A stretch of DNA of 12,516 nt from Candidatus Paceibacter sp. (lineage in GTDB: Bacteria > Patescibacteriota > Minisyncoccia > Phycocordibacterales > JABAAK01): the NCBI GenBank assembly GCA_014238775.1, contig JABAAK010000058.1, forward strand, positions 1 to 12,516, read 5' to 3'. Below are positions 6,290-12,465 of this stretch, piece after piece. Made by a program: the position numbers and the translations under genes. Numbering within the stretch: position 1 is the first letter of the stretch; every line of letters begins with the position of its first letter. The notes below the pieces were generated by a model. The model saw nothing but the letters and a program-made list of their open reading frames with translations, was not told the DNA's origin and did no database searches.

Positions 6290-7852
6290 TTATTTAATAT
6301 CTTTGTGTTTGTTTGGGTTTACTACGACTATATCTCCTGCATGTATACCAGAACTTATGATTACATCAGATGAAACAATATCTGAAACTCTAATTTTTGT
6401 TTTTGTTAATTTTCCTGTCATAAAATCTTTTACAAAAACATAACTGATGTTTTTTGAATCTTTAAAAACAGATGATTGTGGTACATATAATACGTTGTCA
6501 TAGGACTTTTTGCTTATTTTTACATCAACACCAAACCCTGTTTTAATATCTAGATTATTTGTGTCAAAATCAACAGTAACTACATACACAGAAATATTGT
6601 TTTTTATTTTTTCTTGCAGCGATATATCTGAAATTACTCCATCGTAGTCTCCTTTAAAAGCATTGAAATTAATTACCACTTTATCATTTACATCCAAATC
6701 GTCGATATCAAGTTCTGAAACATCTACCTCTATTTGATAATCATTTTTTGTAAACACTCTACCAACATATGTGTGTGAAGCGATGTTTTGACCAACTGTC
6801 AAATCTAATTCTGATATTGTTCCATTTACAGTTGATCTAATTATTGTTTTTTCTAAATCTGCATTTATCCTATCTATATCCACCTCTCTCGAAAGTATAT
6901 ATAATTCTTGTGTTTTGATTTTGCTTTTAATCTCTTCTACAACATTATTAAAGTCACTGAACCCTTTACTGACATTACTAAGTTCTAATATCACATTGTC
7001 TCTTTTCTCGACAACATTTTTCCTTGCAGATGATGTCACAAGATAAACTCTATTTAGCAGCTCTTGATCTGAATCATCTATTGCAACAAGTTCTTCTGAT
7101 AAATCAAGTATTATTTTTTGCAAATAGTTATGTATCACATATATGTCATGTAAGACACCATTTACATTTGATATGAAGAATTCTGCTGTGATAGAGTCAA
7201 TATCTACTGTATTAAAGGCGTATTGATCCCAAGAATCCAATATATACTGGATTTCTTTCCTATCAGACTCAAGATTTTCTTTTGCTTTATAACTTATATT
7301 GTATTTAAAATGTGGACTTCTTGTTCTCGCGTTTGAAAAAAGACTGTCTAATTCTAAGAAAACAGCTTGTTTTGTATCATTTAAAATGTCGTCAAGTTCT
7401 ATAATAGACTGATCTATCACTTTTCTTGCATTTGCTGAGATTACTGTAAACCGTTTCTGTGCCGACACCGCTTCTGTCTTTTGTGGACCACCTTTTATAT
7501 CTTCTAATTTACTTTTTTCAATTTCCAATGCAACATATGCCTTTGCCATATCGGCATTCAAATCATCGTTATTTAAATACGCAATTACTTCATTTACCAA
7601 AACCTTATCACCTTCTTTTTTTAGCACAGATGCCACAACACCGTTTGTTTGGAAAGAAAGTATGCGGTCAGAATCAGAAACAACAGTTCCATAAACAGTC
7701 AAAACATCTTCTATATCTTTTCTCTCTACTATGTGCCGTGTTTCAATTGCGTTTGATTGTATGTATACAACAAAATACCAATAAGCTACACCAAAAAATG
7801 CAATAAGTACTAAAACTGCCAAAACCCATTTAATTAAAATTTTTATCCACAT
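6290..7852 (-). CDS. HlyD/MacA-like periplasmic adaptor (membrane fusion protein) with helical insertion
   Basis: This is the adaptor subunit of the MacB-like exporter encoded downstream. The 520-residue product has an N-terminal transmembrane anchor (about 6-29) and a first lipoyl half (about 64-95, with the motif NGVVASVLKKEGDKV). A long helical region follows (about 96-335), then the second lipoyl half (about 337-368, TVNGTISELDLTVGQNI), a beta-barrel (about 370-450) and a membrane-proximal domain (about 450-515). MacA and YknX are about 370-380 residues, so the excess lies in the helical region. The stretch around 137-275 includes LFSNARTRSPHF (171-182) and several predicted helices that do not read as a simple hairpin. 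The ATG lies 15 nt after the rseP stop; a TATAAT in that gap is a weak promoter candidate. There is no Shine-Dalgarno. Confidence 0.88.
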   Translation of the reverse strand: MWIKILIKWVLAVLVLIAFFGVAYWYFVVYIQSNAIETRHIVERKDIEDVLTVYGTVVSDSDRILSFQTNGVVASVLKKEGDKVLVNEVIAYLNNDDLNADMAKAYVALEIEKSKLEDIKGGPQKTEAVSAQKRFTVISANARKVIDQSIIELDDILNDTKQAVFLELDSLFSNARTRSPHFKYNISYKAKENLESDRKEIQYILDSWDQYAFNTVDIDSITAEFFISNVNGVLHDIYVIHNYLQKIILDLSEELVAIDDSDQELLNRVYLVTSSARKNVVEKRDNVILELSNVSKGFSDFNNVVEEIKSKIKTQELYILSREVDIDRINADLEKTIIRSTVNGTISELDLTVGQNIASHTYVGRVFTKNDYQIEVDVSELDIDDLDVNDKVVINFNAFKGDYDGVISDISLQEKIKNNISVYVVTVDFDTNNLDIKTGFGVDVKISKKSYDNVLYVPQSSVFKDSKNISYVFVKDFMTGKLTKTKIRVSDIVSSDVIISSGIHAGDIVVVNPNKHKDIK

Positions 7853-7867
7853 AATAATATGTATATA

Positions 7868-8899
7868 TTATATACCAATGTCGTTTTTTGTCACATATAC
7901 AAGCAAAAAAACTATAAACAAAAGACTAAAAACGGTTAATATGTTTTTTATGTTGTTTGGTATTTTAAACCTAAAAATTGATTCTATGCAGAGTATACAT
8001 ATCAAACCTCCATCAAGTATTGGTAATGGAATCAAATTAAACAAAGCCAAACTTATAGACAACAGTCCTAAGAAAAAAATAAAACTAACAAATCCGACAG
8101 AGGCTGCATTAGCTGAGTATTCAGCAATTTTTATTGGACCACCAAAGGACTGTTTTATAGTTTCAGAATTTTTTGCTGTGATAGCGTTACCAATTGTGCT
8201 AAAAAAACTTTTTGTGGCATTAAACATAAACTGTGAGGAATAAAAAAAGGAATTTTTTAAATTTGCTTGTATGTACTGTGTTTCTATTACTCCAAAGTTT
8301 TTTTCTTTTAATATAATTGAGTTATCCAATTTAAAAGATAGTTTTTCACCCTCTCTTAATACATTTATTTTTAATACGTCGGTGCTCTCATTGTTTAAAT
8401 ATTGTGTGAATTCATCAAAATTACCAAATAGTTCTATTCTGTCTCCAACACGCAAACCAATGCTTTCTGAATATTCAGAAAGATAAGATATATACAACCT
8501 TTCTTCTCCTCCATCGACAAACTGAGAGACACCTTTTGGAAAATAAAACCCAATTAAAAAAACACATATAAACGTAAAAAAAGCAAAAACTATATTAAAA
8601 ATAACTCCGCCACTTAAAATTAACAATTTTTTTGGAAAATTTTGTTGCAAAAACCCGTTTTTTAAGTCTTTTTCATCCTCCCTCATCCCTACTATATCAA
8701 CAAAACCACCTAAAGGCACAGCGCCGAGTGTGTATTGTGTATCTTTATATTTTTTAGAGAAAATTTTTGGTCTAAACCCGATAGAAAACTCTCTGACTGT
8801 CACACCAAAAACTTTAGCAAACAAAAAATGTCCCAACTCATGAGTAAGCACAAGTATAAAAACTACCACTAAAAACCAAAAAAGAGTTTCAAACAACAT
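7868..8899 (-). CDS. rseP: Site-2 protease family zinc metalloprotease RseP
   Basis: RseP is an intramembrane protease (family M50) that cuts membrane-embedded regulators or signal-peptide remnants. The 343-residue product shows the zinc site HELGH (20-24) in the first transmembrane segment. The third zinc ligand is D296 in PLPILDGG (291-298) of a later helix. The conserved SGG....N stretch (96-102) precedes a hydrophobic span, one extracytoplasmic PDZ-like domain (about 125-200) follows, and hydrophobic segments sit near 271-290 and 319-337. E. coli RseP (450) has two PDZ domains; this one appears to have one, like many Gram-positive and CPR relatives. It lies 11 nt after frr, an adjacency also seen in other bacteria where frr is near rseP. 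No Shine-Dalgarno is seen before the ATG. The substrate cannot be inferred. Confidence 0.93.
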   Translation of the reverse strand: MLFETLFWFLVVVFILVLTHELGHFLFAKVFGVTVREFSIGFRPKIFSKKYKDTQYTLGAVPLGGFVDIVGMREDEKDLKNGFLQQNFPKKLLILSGGVIFNIVFAFFTFICVFLIGFYFPKGVSQFVDGGEERLYISYLSEYSESIGLRVGDRIELFGNFDEFTQYLNNESTDVLKINVLREGEKLSFKLDNSIILKEKNFGVIETQYIQANLKNSFFYSSQFMFNATKSFFSTIGNAITAKNSETIKQSFGGPIKIAEYSANAASVGFVSFIFFLGLLSISLALFNLIPLPILDGGLICILCIESIFRFKIPNNIKNILTVFSLLFIVFLLVYVTKNDIGI

Positions 8900-8910
8900 A
8901 GCAATGATTG

Positions 8911-9468
8911 TTATAAAGAGAGTGTTTGAATTTTTTTATCACACCTTTCTTGAAGTTTGCTAATAAAATTATCTATTTTTTTTTGCAAATCTTGTTTTGC
9001 TTTGTAGTGATCATCTTTTGACATTCCTTCTTTTTCCATTATTTTAATTTCATTTATAATTTTTTCTCTGTGTGGTTTGATTTTATTTTTAGCATCCTCA
9101 AATTTTTGTTTTGCCATTTTTTGTAACTCTATTCTATTTTCTTCTGTCATTGGAGGAAATGTTACTCTGACTCCCGAATCAAAAGATGAAACTGATAGAC
9201 CTAGCTTTGCACTTGTTATTGCTTGCTCTATTATTTTTGTTTGATTTACATCATAAGGAGATATAATAAGAGACTTTGCACCTTCTATATTTATGGTTGA
9301 TATTTGTTGTAGTGGCACTTTTGTACCATACACATCTACCATAACTACATTTAATACAGAAGGAATTGCTTGTCCTTCATTTATACTCATATAACTATCT
9401 ACGAGATTTGATTCAATACCCTCTATTTGCTTGTCTAAAGTTAAAAATAAATCTTTTGTATTCTGCAT
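8911..9468 (-). CDS. frr: Ribosome recycling factor
   Basis: RRF, with EF-G, splits the post-termination ribosome. From ATG 9466-9468 the product is 185 residues, the same as E. coli RRF; a GTG six codons upstream overlapping the previous gene is therefore rejected. Recognisable blocks are VYGTKVPLQQIS (46-57), the LGL turn (89-91), the hinge VRVTFPPMTEENR (100-112) and the C-terminal helical bundle. The arginine corresponding to E. coli R132 appears to be R134 in KPHREK. Odd: the N-terminal helix lacks the usual R-T-G-R-A signature and reads INEGQA (29-34). The domain fold still looks intact. The gene sits between the delta'-like gene and rseP, 11 nt from each. Confidence 0.93.
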   Translation of the reverse strand: MQNTKDLFLTLDKQIEGIESNLVDSYMSINEGQAIPSVLNVVMVDVYGTKVPLQQISTINIEGAKSLIISPYDVNQTKIIEQAITSAKLGLSVSSFDSGVRVTFPPMTEENRIELQKMAKQKFEDAKNKIKPHREKIINEIKIMEKEGMSKDDHYKAKQDLQKKIDNFISKLQERCDKKIQTLSL

Positions 9469-9479
9469 ATATAAACAAA

Positions 9480-10124
9480 CTACCACACAAATGCTAACAA
9501 AAACAAGATATTTTTATTGATGGTATTTTTATTAAGCATGACTCTATTTTGATATATAGCATCAAATACAGTTTTAGCGTTTTCCTGACTTATTCCAATT
9601 TTATGTATTTTGCTATGTAAATATATCTCTAAATTATCTAGGAAACCTCTTATTCCGTTTCTGTGTCCGTCCTCTTTTGATTTTTGATATATGTTTTCTA
9701 TATACTCAAGTTTGTTTGCTGTTGAAAGACCAACAAAATCTATAATTTTTTGTTTTTCTGAGTTTGTCATAGTTTTATCATCTTTTATTACAGTACACCT
9801 AGACAAAAGTGTGTCTATTAAAATTTCTTTTGTTGGAACTACTAAATAAAAATGAGTGGTTGTTCTGGCGTCCTCAAAAAGTTTTAAAAGTGCATTTTGT
9901 GCATAGATGTTTATTTGTTTTACTTTAATAAAAATTCTTTGTGATGGGTTTTTAAAATTTTGTATTGCAAGCTCTATCAAACTTCTTGAATCACTTACTA
10001 AAAAACTATCTTTGTTGAATTCTATAGAATCCTCTGGTATAGAAAATTTTTCTAAATTTTTGGTTACTATTATATATGTATTATCCTTTGGATAATCAAT
10101 AGAATCTTGTATCTTTTCAATCAT
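9480..10124 (-). CDS. DNA polymerase III delta'-like clamp-loader protein, short form
   Basis: This is probably a delta' (HolB)-type clamp-loader subunit. The 214-residue product contains QNALLKLFEDA (76-86), the counterpart of the NALLK-LEEP block. Next comes a strand HFYLVVP and the SRC motif (108-110), whose arginine serves as an arginine finger in delta' and tau/gamma partners. The C-terminal part (about 120-214) is helical and ends in MLNKNTINKNILFLLAF, similar to the helical collar of delta' (N-V-N-x-x-L-x-L-x-x-L-L). The N-terminal region of typical proteins, with P-loop and zinc module, is missing: delta' in E. coli is 334 residues. The gene starts 2 nt after the thioredoxin-like gene and ends 11 nt before frr. 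It could be a trimmed HolB or an AAA+ relative with another role. Confidence 0.75.
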   Translation of the reverse strand: MIEKIQDSIDYPKDNTYIIVTKNLEKFSIPEDSIEFNKDSFLVSDSRSLIELAIQNFKNPSQRIFIKVKQINIYAQNALLKLFEDARTTTHFYLVVPTKEILIDTLLSRCTVIKDDKTMTNSEKQKIIDFVGLSTANKLEYIENIYQKSKEDGHRNGIRGFLDNLEIYLHSKIHKIGISQENAKTVFDAIYQNRVMLNKNTINKNILFLLAFVW

Positions 10125-10126
10125 TT

Positions 10127-10798
10127 TTATTTTGAATCGCCCGGGGTATCTAAGTTTGGTTCATACTCGATACTTTGTACCTTTGCGGATAAATCTTCTG
10201 GACCACAATGTAAATTAGTTTCAATTTCTACCAATACTTCTATGGAAAGGTTTTGGAAATCTTTAGTTTCGTCTTTAATTGATTCACTAAATATCTCTTC
10301 TATATTTTTATATATTTCCGCCCTATCTTCTGCTTTTATTTTTTTACCATCATTTTCTAATCTTGATTCTACATATAACGCAATGTATTCTTTTGGTGTT
10401 TTGTTTTTTACCTCAAGTGGTAAGTCACATCCTGTTATATTTGCTAAGACTCGTATTGGTGTGACACCTCGACATACTCGCGGATCGTTTTTGAATTTCC
10501 ATGTAGGATAGTTGTTTATTTTTTCATCCTTACATACTTGTGTTGTGTCTTTTGCATCTTTTGTAGAACACTCAATATAGTTATAGTTGTTTTTCCTGTT
10601 ACCGAGCAAATCTTTTTGTCTCCCACAGTGAGGACACCAAAAAGCACCATAGAATTGTGAACCATTGTTTTTTATGCACTGTATCACATTGTTTTTGTCT
10701 GCTATCACAGGGTCTTCTTTATAAGTCAAAAGGAGTAAAACAACTCCTCCTAGGATTATTACGAATATTGCGATATTAAAAAATTTCTTTTGATACAT
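10127..10798 (-). CDS. Membrane-anchored VKOR-type thioredoxin-like protein
   Basis: This is a predicted extracytoplasmic thiol-disulfide protein. The 223-residue product has an N-terminal transmembrane segment (about 8-25). Its thioredoxin-like domain carries YGAFWCPHC (50-58; redox pair C55 and C58), then YIECS with C77, and NYPTW (96-100) with the cis-proline P98. This pattern closely matches the thioredoxin domain fused to bacterial vitamin K epoxide reductase (VKOR) homologues, but here no four-helix VKOR domain is attached. Extra cysteines (C41, C89, C109, C124, C198) could form structural disulfides. Residues 130-223 are a charged, mostly helical extension I do not recognise. It lies 4 nt after the second mreB and 2 nt before the delta'-like gene. 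It may re-oxidise or shuffle disulfides in exported proteins; the partner VKOR or DsbB would be encoded elsewhere. Confidence 0.8.
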   Translation of the reverse strand: MYQKKFFNIAIFVIILGGVVLLLLTYKEDPVIADKNNVIQCIKNNGSQFYGAFWCPHCGRQKDLLGNRKNNYNYIECSTKDAKDTTQVCKDEKINNYPTWKFKNDPRVCRGVTPIRVLANITGCDLPLEVKNKTPKEYIALYVESRLENDGKKIKAEDRAEIYKNIEEIFSESIKDETKDFQNLSIEVLVEIETNLHCGPEDLSAKVQSIEYEPNLDTPGDSK

Positions 10799-10802
10799 AC
10801 TT

Positions 10803-11816
10803 TTATTGTTTAGATAATAACATACTTTTGTATCTGTCTATGTGTTCTGATAGATACCCAAGCCCCTCTATTACTGAGTATTCTGGGTCTTCTGTAATGG
10901 ATGCTGGTATTCGTAGGTATTTTTTTACAAATTTATCTATGTTTTTTAGTTTTGACAACCCCCCTGTCAAAACAATCCCATTATCAATAATATCCGAAGA
11001 AAGTTCTGGTGGGGTTTTTTGTAAAACTTCTACCATTGCATCTATGATGTTTTTCAAAAATGGAAATATTGGCTCTACTAATTCGTTTGTGCTTACTTTT
11101 ATTGTATGTGGCAATCCTGTTGTTGTTTTGCTTCCTTTTACATTTATCGTCAATTCTTTTGTAACTGGAATAGCAGAACATATTGACTTTTTGATTTTCT
11201 CGGCTGTTTTTTTACCTATGTTTAATTTGTGTTTGTCTAATATATATTTAACAATTGCATAGTCTATGTTGTCACCGGATGTTTGTATAGATATTGCTTC
11301 TACTATTCCACCCAAAGATATCACAGCAATATCTGAAATACCAGCACCAAGATTTGCGATCATGTGTCCTTTTAAATCATCTATTGCAAGCCCAGCACCT
11401 AGAGCCGCCGCAACAGTGTTTGGCACTGGGTATACTTCTTTAGCTCCAGCTCTTTTGATACTTTCTATCAGTGCTCTTTTTTGTGTTGAAGTTATGTTTG
11501 TTGGTCTTGAAACAACAACTATCGGTTTAAATAAAAATGACTTTATACCCATAGCTTTTGAAATTAAAAGGTGTACAATCGCCTCAACCACTCGGTTGTC
11601 TGTTATCACACCATCTTTCATTGGATAGTGTACTGATATCTCGTCTGGGGTTTTGCCACACATTTCTTTTGCTTTGTACCCTACAGCTTTGATTTTGTTT
11701 TCATTTGTAACTGCTAAAACAGTAGGTTCTCTAAGCAGTACACCCTTACCCTGCAGATATATGGTCGTATATTCTGTTCCCAAATCTATTGATAAAATTT
11801 TATTGAATGTTGGCAT
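10803..11816 (-). CDS. Divergent MreB paralogue, probable pseudo-ATPase
   Basis: This is a 337-residue actin-like protein of clear MreB type: IDLGTEYTTIYL (10-21), MKDGVITD (66-73), KRAGAKEVYPV (121-131), VAAALGAGLAID (135-146) and ISLGGIVEAISI (166-177). Nucleotide-handling residues differ from the canonical copy at 3217-4311. The EP of the EPIAAA motif is N133-T134, so the catalytic-type glutamate is gone. Phosphate-2 DIGGGTSD reads NLGAGISD (155-162), losing the aspartate and a glycine. The GGGA adenosine motif reads GGLS (285-288). Phosphate-1 D11 and G13 are kept. It may still bind nucleotide or copolymerise, but hydrolysis looks impaired. No amphipathic N-terminal extension is present. 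It opens the long minus-strand train, starts 8 nt after an extended -10 element and is divergent from an unknown gene. An MreB or Mbl-like name would be arbitrary. Confidence 0.88.
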   Translation of the reverse strand: MPTFNKILSIDLGTEYTTIYLQGKGVLLREPTVLAVTNENKIKAVGYKAKEMCGKTPDEISVHYPMKDGVITDNRVVEAIVHLLISKAMGIKSFLFKPIVVVSRPTNITSTQKRALIESIKRAGAKEVYPVPNTVAAALGAGLAIDDLKGHMIANLGAGISDIAVISLGGIVEAISIQTSGDNIDYAIVKYILDKHKLNIGKKTAEKIKKSICSAIPVTKELTINVKGSKTTTGLPHTIKVSTNELVEPIFPFLKNIIDAMVEVLQKTPPELSSDIIDNGIVLTGGLSKLKNIDKFVKKYLRIPASITEDPEYSVIEGLGYLSEHIDRYKSMLLSKQ

Positions 11817-11824
11817 TTTACTTT

Positions 11825-11833
11825 ACTATAACA
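11825..11833 (-). promoter_or_regulatory. Extended -10 promoter of the divergent mreB paralogue and the gene train
   Basis: The minus strand reads TGTTATAGT (TGn plus TATAGT, one base off consensus), with 8 nt between the hexamer and the ATG at 11816. Transcription would begin at or within a few nt of the start codon. There is no matching -35. It is the only obvious promoter upstream of the tightly packed genes that follow. Confidence 0.6.
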
Positions 11834-11845
11834 CATTGATAATGT
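11833..11845. promoter_or_regulatory. Palindrome between divergent promoters, possible operator
   Basis: ACATT-GAT-AATGT is a perfect 5+5 inverted repeat with a 3-nt spacer in the 41-nt gap between the divergent mreB paralogue and the unknown gene. Its arms touch the TG elements of the two candidate -10 boxes. It could be a binding site for a dimeric regulator, but a 5-bp repeat is short and may be chance. Confidence 0.25.
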
Positions 11846-11851
11846 CATACT
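11843..11851 (+). promoter_or_regulatory. Weak candidate promoter of the 110-residue gene
   Basis: TGTCATACT gives a TGn extension with a hexamer two bases off TATAAT, ending 6 nt before the ATG at 11858. TTTACT at 11822-11827 (spacer 18) is a partial -35. The geometry again implies a leaderless message, but the hexamer match is poor. Confidence 0.3.
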
Positions 11852-11857
11852 TTTTAT

Positions 11858-12190
11858 ATGGTAAGTGAACATATAAACAAATCTATTGGTCGTTTTATAC
11901 GGGGAGAAAAAAAGAAACCTTCGTCTGAACGAGCGTATTTTTTACAGAAAATATGTGAAAACATCTTTGCAGATCAAAAGCAGTTTAAAAAAATACTCGG
12001 TGCGACCAAATTATTCACTGTTGATGAAATCAGAGATATATATGACAAGGCATATAGTTGGAAAACAAATCCTCCAGCACTTTTTTGGAAACTTTTAAAA
12101 GAAAAAAATGAGGAAATTAAAAAAGAAATGAAAGAAGAGGAAAAACTAGGAAAAGATCTTGAAAAAGAAAACTTTGACAGTAGTAATTAG
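11858..12190 (+). CDS. Protein of unknown function, 110 residues
   Basis: I do not recognise this protein. It is the only plus-strand coding region I accept. It is supported by its fit between a divergent promoter region and a downstream hairpin terminator, no overlap with another gene, and a protein-like composition. There is no signal peptide and no membrane segment. Residues 1-25 are basic (GRFIRGEKKK, 11-20). Residues 26-85 look like a small helical domain, with ILGATKLFTVDEIRDIYDKA (46-65) and an aromatic-proline stretch SWKTNPPALFWKLL (67-80). Residues 80-105 are almost all Lys and Glu and would form a charged single helix or disordered tail. It sits opposite the divergent mreB paralogue and convergent with the glutaredoxin. 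A cytoplasmic, perhaps nucleic-acid- or protein-binding role is conceivable but not shown. Confidence 0.72.
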   Translation: MVSEHINKSIGRFIRGEKKKPSSERAYFLQKICENIFADQKQFKKILGATKLFTVDEIRDIYDKAYSWKTNPPALFWKLLKEKNEEIKKEMKEEEKLGKDLEKENFDSSN

Positions 12191-12225
12191 TACAGAAGGA
12201 TTATTCTGTGCTTTGTAGTTTTTGT
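12190..12225 (+). terminator. Intrinsic terminator of the 110-residue gene
   Basis: GTACAGAA (12190-12197), a 6-nt loop and TTCTGTGC (12204-12211) form an 8-pair stem with one G-U pair, followed on the plus strand by a T-rich run (12212-12225). The loop contains the stop codon of the convergent glutaredoxin gene (12201-12203), so the terminator is embedded in the 3' end of that gene. On the minus strand the hairpin is not followed by a U-tract. Confidence 0.55.
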
Positions 12226-12437
12226 TGCAAGTAATCTATAATGGCGTCGCTCTCATACATAGATATTTCTCCGTCTACCAAGTATGGCACTTGTCCTTTT
12301 CCACCAAGACTAATCAACTCTTCTTTTGTCTTTTCATCTTCTATGTTTTTGTTTGTAAACTCTATCTTGTTGTCCTCCATAAAAAACAAAACTTTTTTAC
12401 AAAATGGACATTGTGGTAATGTATATAATATAATCAT
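12201..12437 (-). CDS. Glutaredoxin
   Basis: This is a small thioredoxin-fold oxidoreductase that reduces disulfides or glutathione mixed disulfides, or acts with a low-molecular-weight thiol. Starting at ATG 12435-12437 the product is 78 residues, the normal single-domain size. It opens MIILYTLPQC, with the redox motif C10-P-F-C13, the cis-proline P51 in GQVPYLV, and YESDAIIDYL (61-70), which fits the glutathione-binding helix start. The frame stays open upstream to 12509, but that would add an unlikely leader and overlap the tRNA, so the shorter start is chosen. ATG at 12444-12446 is a second option. A TATAAT ends 7 nt before the chosen ATG. The gene is convergent with the unknown gene and divergent from the tRNA. 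The family could also be called NrdH-like; the CPFC motif favours glutaredoxin. Confidence 0.88.
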   Translation of the reverse strand: MIILYTLPQCPFCKKVLFFMEDNKIEFTNKNIEDEKTKEELISLGGKGQVPYLVDGEISMYESDAIIDYLQQKLQSTE

Positions 12438-12444
12438 TAATATC

Positions 12445-12450
12445 ATTATA
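12445..12450 (-). promoter_or_regulatory. -10 element of the glutaredoxin gene
   Basis: A perfect TATAAT on the minus strand, preceded by TTG, ends 7 nt before ATG 12437. This places the expected transcription start on the start codon itself, implying a leaderless message. If translation began at the alternative ATG 12446, the hexamer would overlap the start codon, which argues for the 78-residue product. Confidence 0.5.
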
Positions 12451-12465
12451 CAACAAAAAGAATAG

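Noticed and set aside
7853..7872. TATAAT (7867-7872) between rseP and the HlyD-like gene as a promoter
   Set aside because: It overlaps the rseP stop region in a run of alternating A and T, has no TGn extension or -35, and is 14 nt from the ATG; too weak to list as a feature.
9469..9486. Longer frr start at GTG 9486
   Set aside because: The ATG at 9468 yields exactly 185 residues as in E. coli RRF; the extension overlaps the preceding gene and adds non-homologous residues.
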